5,929 bases of DNA from an uncultured Bacillota bacterium. Its GTDB lineage: Bacteria; Bacillota_I; Bacilli_A; RF39; UBA660. Below are positions 4,746-5,929 of this stretch, one piece after another (position 1 is the first letter of the stretch; every line of letters starts with the position of its first letter). The position numbers were made by a program, and so were the translations under genes. The stretch spans positions 1-5,929 of the forward strand of contig CAJKKJ010000063.1 of the NCBI GenBank assembly GCA_905200435.1, in the 5' to 3' direction. A model generated the notes under the pieces. That model ran no database searches, was not told the DNA's origin, and saw only the letters and a program-made list of their open reading frames with translations.

Positions 4746-5929
4746 TTAGAAACGGCCGCCTCCGCCTCCGCCACCAAATGATCCACCACCAGATGAGAAT
4801 CCTCCTCCTGATCCACTTCCTGATGAATCGGATGAATGGGCAACTGCATAGGCTCTATCTGCTATTATCTTTGCTGTTTCAACTGATGATGCTACTACAT
4901 TTGATACATTTAACATATCGTGGAAAGCATTTATTGTATAAATATCATTGAAATCGGCATTTTCAAATTGTTTTACTTTTAATTCCATTGTTTTCGCTAG
5001 TTTTTTAGCTATTCCAAATACTGTTGCATATATTAAATATTTTTCCCACAATTTTATTTCTGGTAATTCTTTTTCTTGCATGCGTCCAAAATCTTTCATG
5101 AATTTTTTTAATGCCATCCATTTATGGTATTCTTCATTTCCTTCTTTACTTCTTTTTGATGCACATAAATAGTATATTAGGGATATAAGCGCTAGTAATA
5201 TTGTTATAAATATTAAAAATCCATTTGAATATTGGAAATAATATGATAAATAGAATAATAAAAATGGTAATAACGAATATAGACAATTGAAAACTTTATT
5301 AGATGGCTCATAAAAATTCATTGCTTTACTTTCGCTAAGTGCATTCAATTGCCATGATCTATAGTTATTTGTAAAATAATCGTAATCTTTTTTGGCATTA
5401 TTTTTCATTTCTTTTAATGTTACTTCATCTTTTGTTCCAAATATGCATTTTATTAAATATGATTCACTATTTGATAGATTTTTTTTATCTAACATTTTTA
5501 ATTTGTAATTATTTTTATCTAGTTTTTCAAAATCTATTTGTTTTTTATATATTAAATTTAACATCATTGCTGTAAATGATCTTGAACTAATTTTACCATT
5601 TACTAGGTAATCTACTTTTTCTGGTCCATAATCATTTGGAAAATCTCTATAATATTCATGATTAAATAATGGTTTATATTCCTTATCATGATTATTATAA
5701 AATTTATAAAATATGAATGCTCCAATTCCTAAGTATGTTATACATAAACAATTTATTATTTTTCCAATTGTTTTATCTTTTTTTAATTTTGCTTCTTCTT
5801 CATAAGAAAGCGTGCTATTTAGTCTATGCATATAGATATCATATTCTTCATAACCATATAATTGGTTTACTAAACTTATTGCATAATCTTTTTTGGCTTG
5901 TGTTCTATCTTTTTCAAATTCACTTATAG
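4746..5929 (-). CDS. DUF2207 family membrane protein, 5' end outside the window
   Basis: The frame stays open to the right edge, so this is the C-terminal part (about 393 residues visible) of a longer protein; the ATG at 5831 is internal. Numbering from that ATG, transmembrane helices lie at about 23-43, 182-200 and 203-224. YYRDFPNDYGPEKVDYLVNG (60-79) and SFTAMMLNLIYKK (85-97) match the DUF2207 core between the helices. The segment 238-283 (KWMALKKFMKDFG, then LWEKYLIYATVFGIAKKL) is the conserved region after the last helix. The tail (about 333-361) is Ser/Gly-rich and ends GGGGGGGRF, typical of the family. The missing N-terminus should carry a signal peptide and an extracellular domain. 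Function is unknown; members are predicted multi-pass membrane proteins of Bacillota and Actinobacteria. The 57 bp gap and separate promoter suggest it is independent of the genes that follow. Confidence 0.88.
   Translation of the reverse strand, partial: ISEFEKDRTQAKKDYAISLVNQLYGYEEYDIYMHRLNSTLSYEEEAKLKKDKTIGKIINCLCITYLGIGAFIFYKFYNNHDKEYKPLFNHEYYRDFPNDYGPEKVDYLVNGKISSRSFTAMMLNLIYKKQIDFEKLDKNNYKLKMLDKKNLSNSESYLIKCIFGTKDEVTLKEMKNNAKKDYDYFTNNYRSWQLNALSESKAMNFYEPSNKVFNCLYSLLPFLLFYLSYYFQYSNGFLIFITILLALISLIYYLCASKRSKEGNEEYHKWMALKKFMKDFGRMQEKELPEIKLWEKYLIYATVFGIAKKLAKTMELKVKQFENADFNDIYTINAFHDMLNVSNVVASSVETAKIIADRAYAVAHSSDSSGSGSGGGFSSGGGSFGGGGGGGRF
4749..4832 (-). repeat. Low-complexity Ser/Gly-codon tract at the end of the DUF2207 gene
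   Basis: A run of GGn and serine codons encodes the Ser/Gly-rich tail of the DUF2207 protein. It contains near-repeats of a GGCGGA-type unit on the coding strand (densest at 4752-4775) and is the only clearly GC-rich patch in an AT-rich window. It is a normal protein-level feature of the family, but a likely place for replication slippage and length variation between strains. Confidence 0.7.

Noticed and set aside
4746..4832. GC-rich glycine tract as a sign of horizontal transfer
   Set aside because: The tract is explained by glycine codons in a tail typical of the DUF2207 family; the rest of the gene has the same base composition as its neighbours.
4724..5172. Two plus-strand frames opposite the DUF2207 gene
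   Set aside because: They are antisense to conserved DUF2207 motifs and the glycine tail, and show no protein features of their own.

Overview
The window is a strongly AT-rich, gene-dense piece of a Bacillota genome with every gene on the minus strand, so it reads from the right end to the left end. TGA is used as a stop (ends of ruvX and mltG) and tryptophan is TGG, so this is the standard bacterial code, not the Mycoplasma code. The content fits an uncultured, low-GC, Gram-positive-type Bacilli or Clostridia lineage that makes peptidoglycan; I cannot place it more precisely. There are no IS elements, phage genes, tRNAs, rRNAs or CRISPR arrays.

Right end (4746-5929): the C-terminal part of a DUF2207 membrane protein with a glycine-rich tail; its 5' end lies outside the window. 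Middle (4331-4735): a self-contained cassette of promoter, a 109-residue two-helix membrane protein resembling VirB2/TrbC pilin subunits, and a hairpin terminator that overlaps its stop codon. Left part (53-4323): a promoter followed by six tightly packed genes, ruvX, yrzB (DUF1292), mltG, trmR, an alpha/beta hydrolase and ddl. Gaps run from 10 bp to overlaps of 8-11 bp, and the run ends at a hairpin terminator at the left edge.

The first four genes reproduce the order ruvX(yrrK)-yrzB-mltG(yrrL)-trmR(yrrM) known from Bacillus subtilis. The surroundings differ: no alaS or ireB precedes ruvX, and a hydrolase plus ddl take the place of the U32 peptidase genes that follow in B. subtilis. The operon joins rRNA/DNA maintenance (RuvX), tRNA wobble modification (TrmR) and two peptidoglycan steps (Ddl makes the D-Ala-D-Ala precursor, MltG cuts nascent glycan strands). 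Nothing here is clearly a new system. The best candidates for a second look are the cysteine-bearing pilin-like protein with its own transcription unit, the hydrolase-ddl extension, and the unusual motifs in the Ddl protein.
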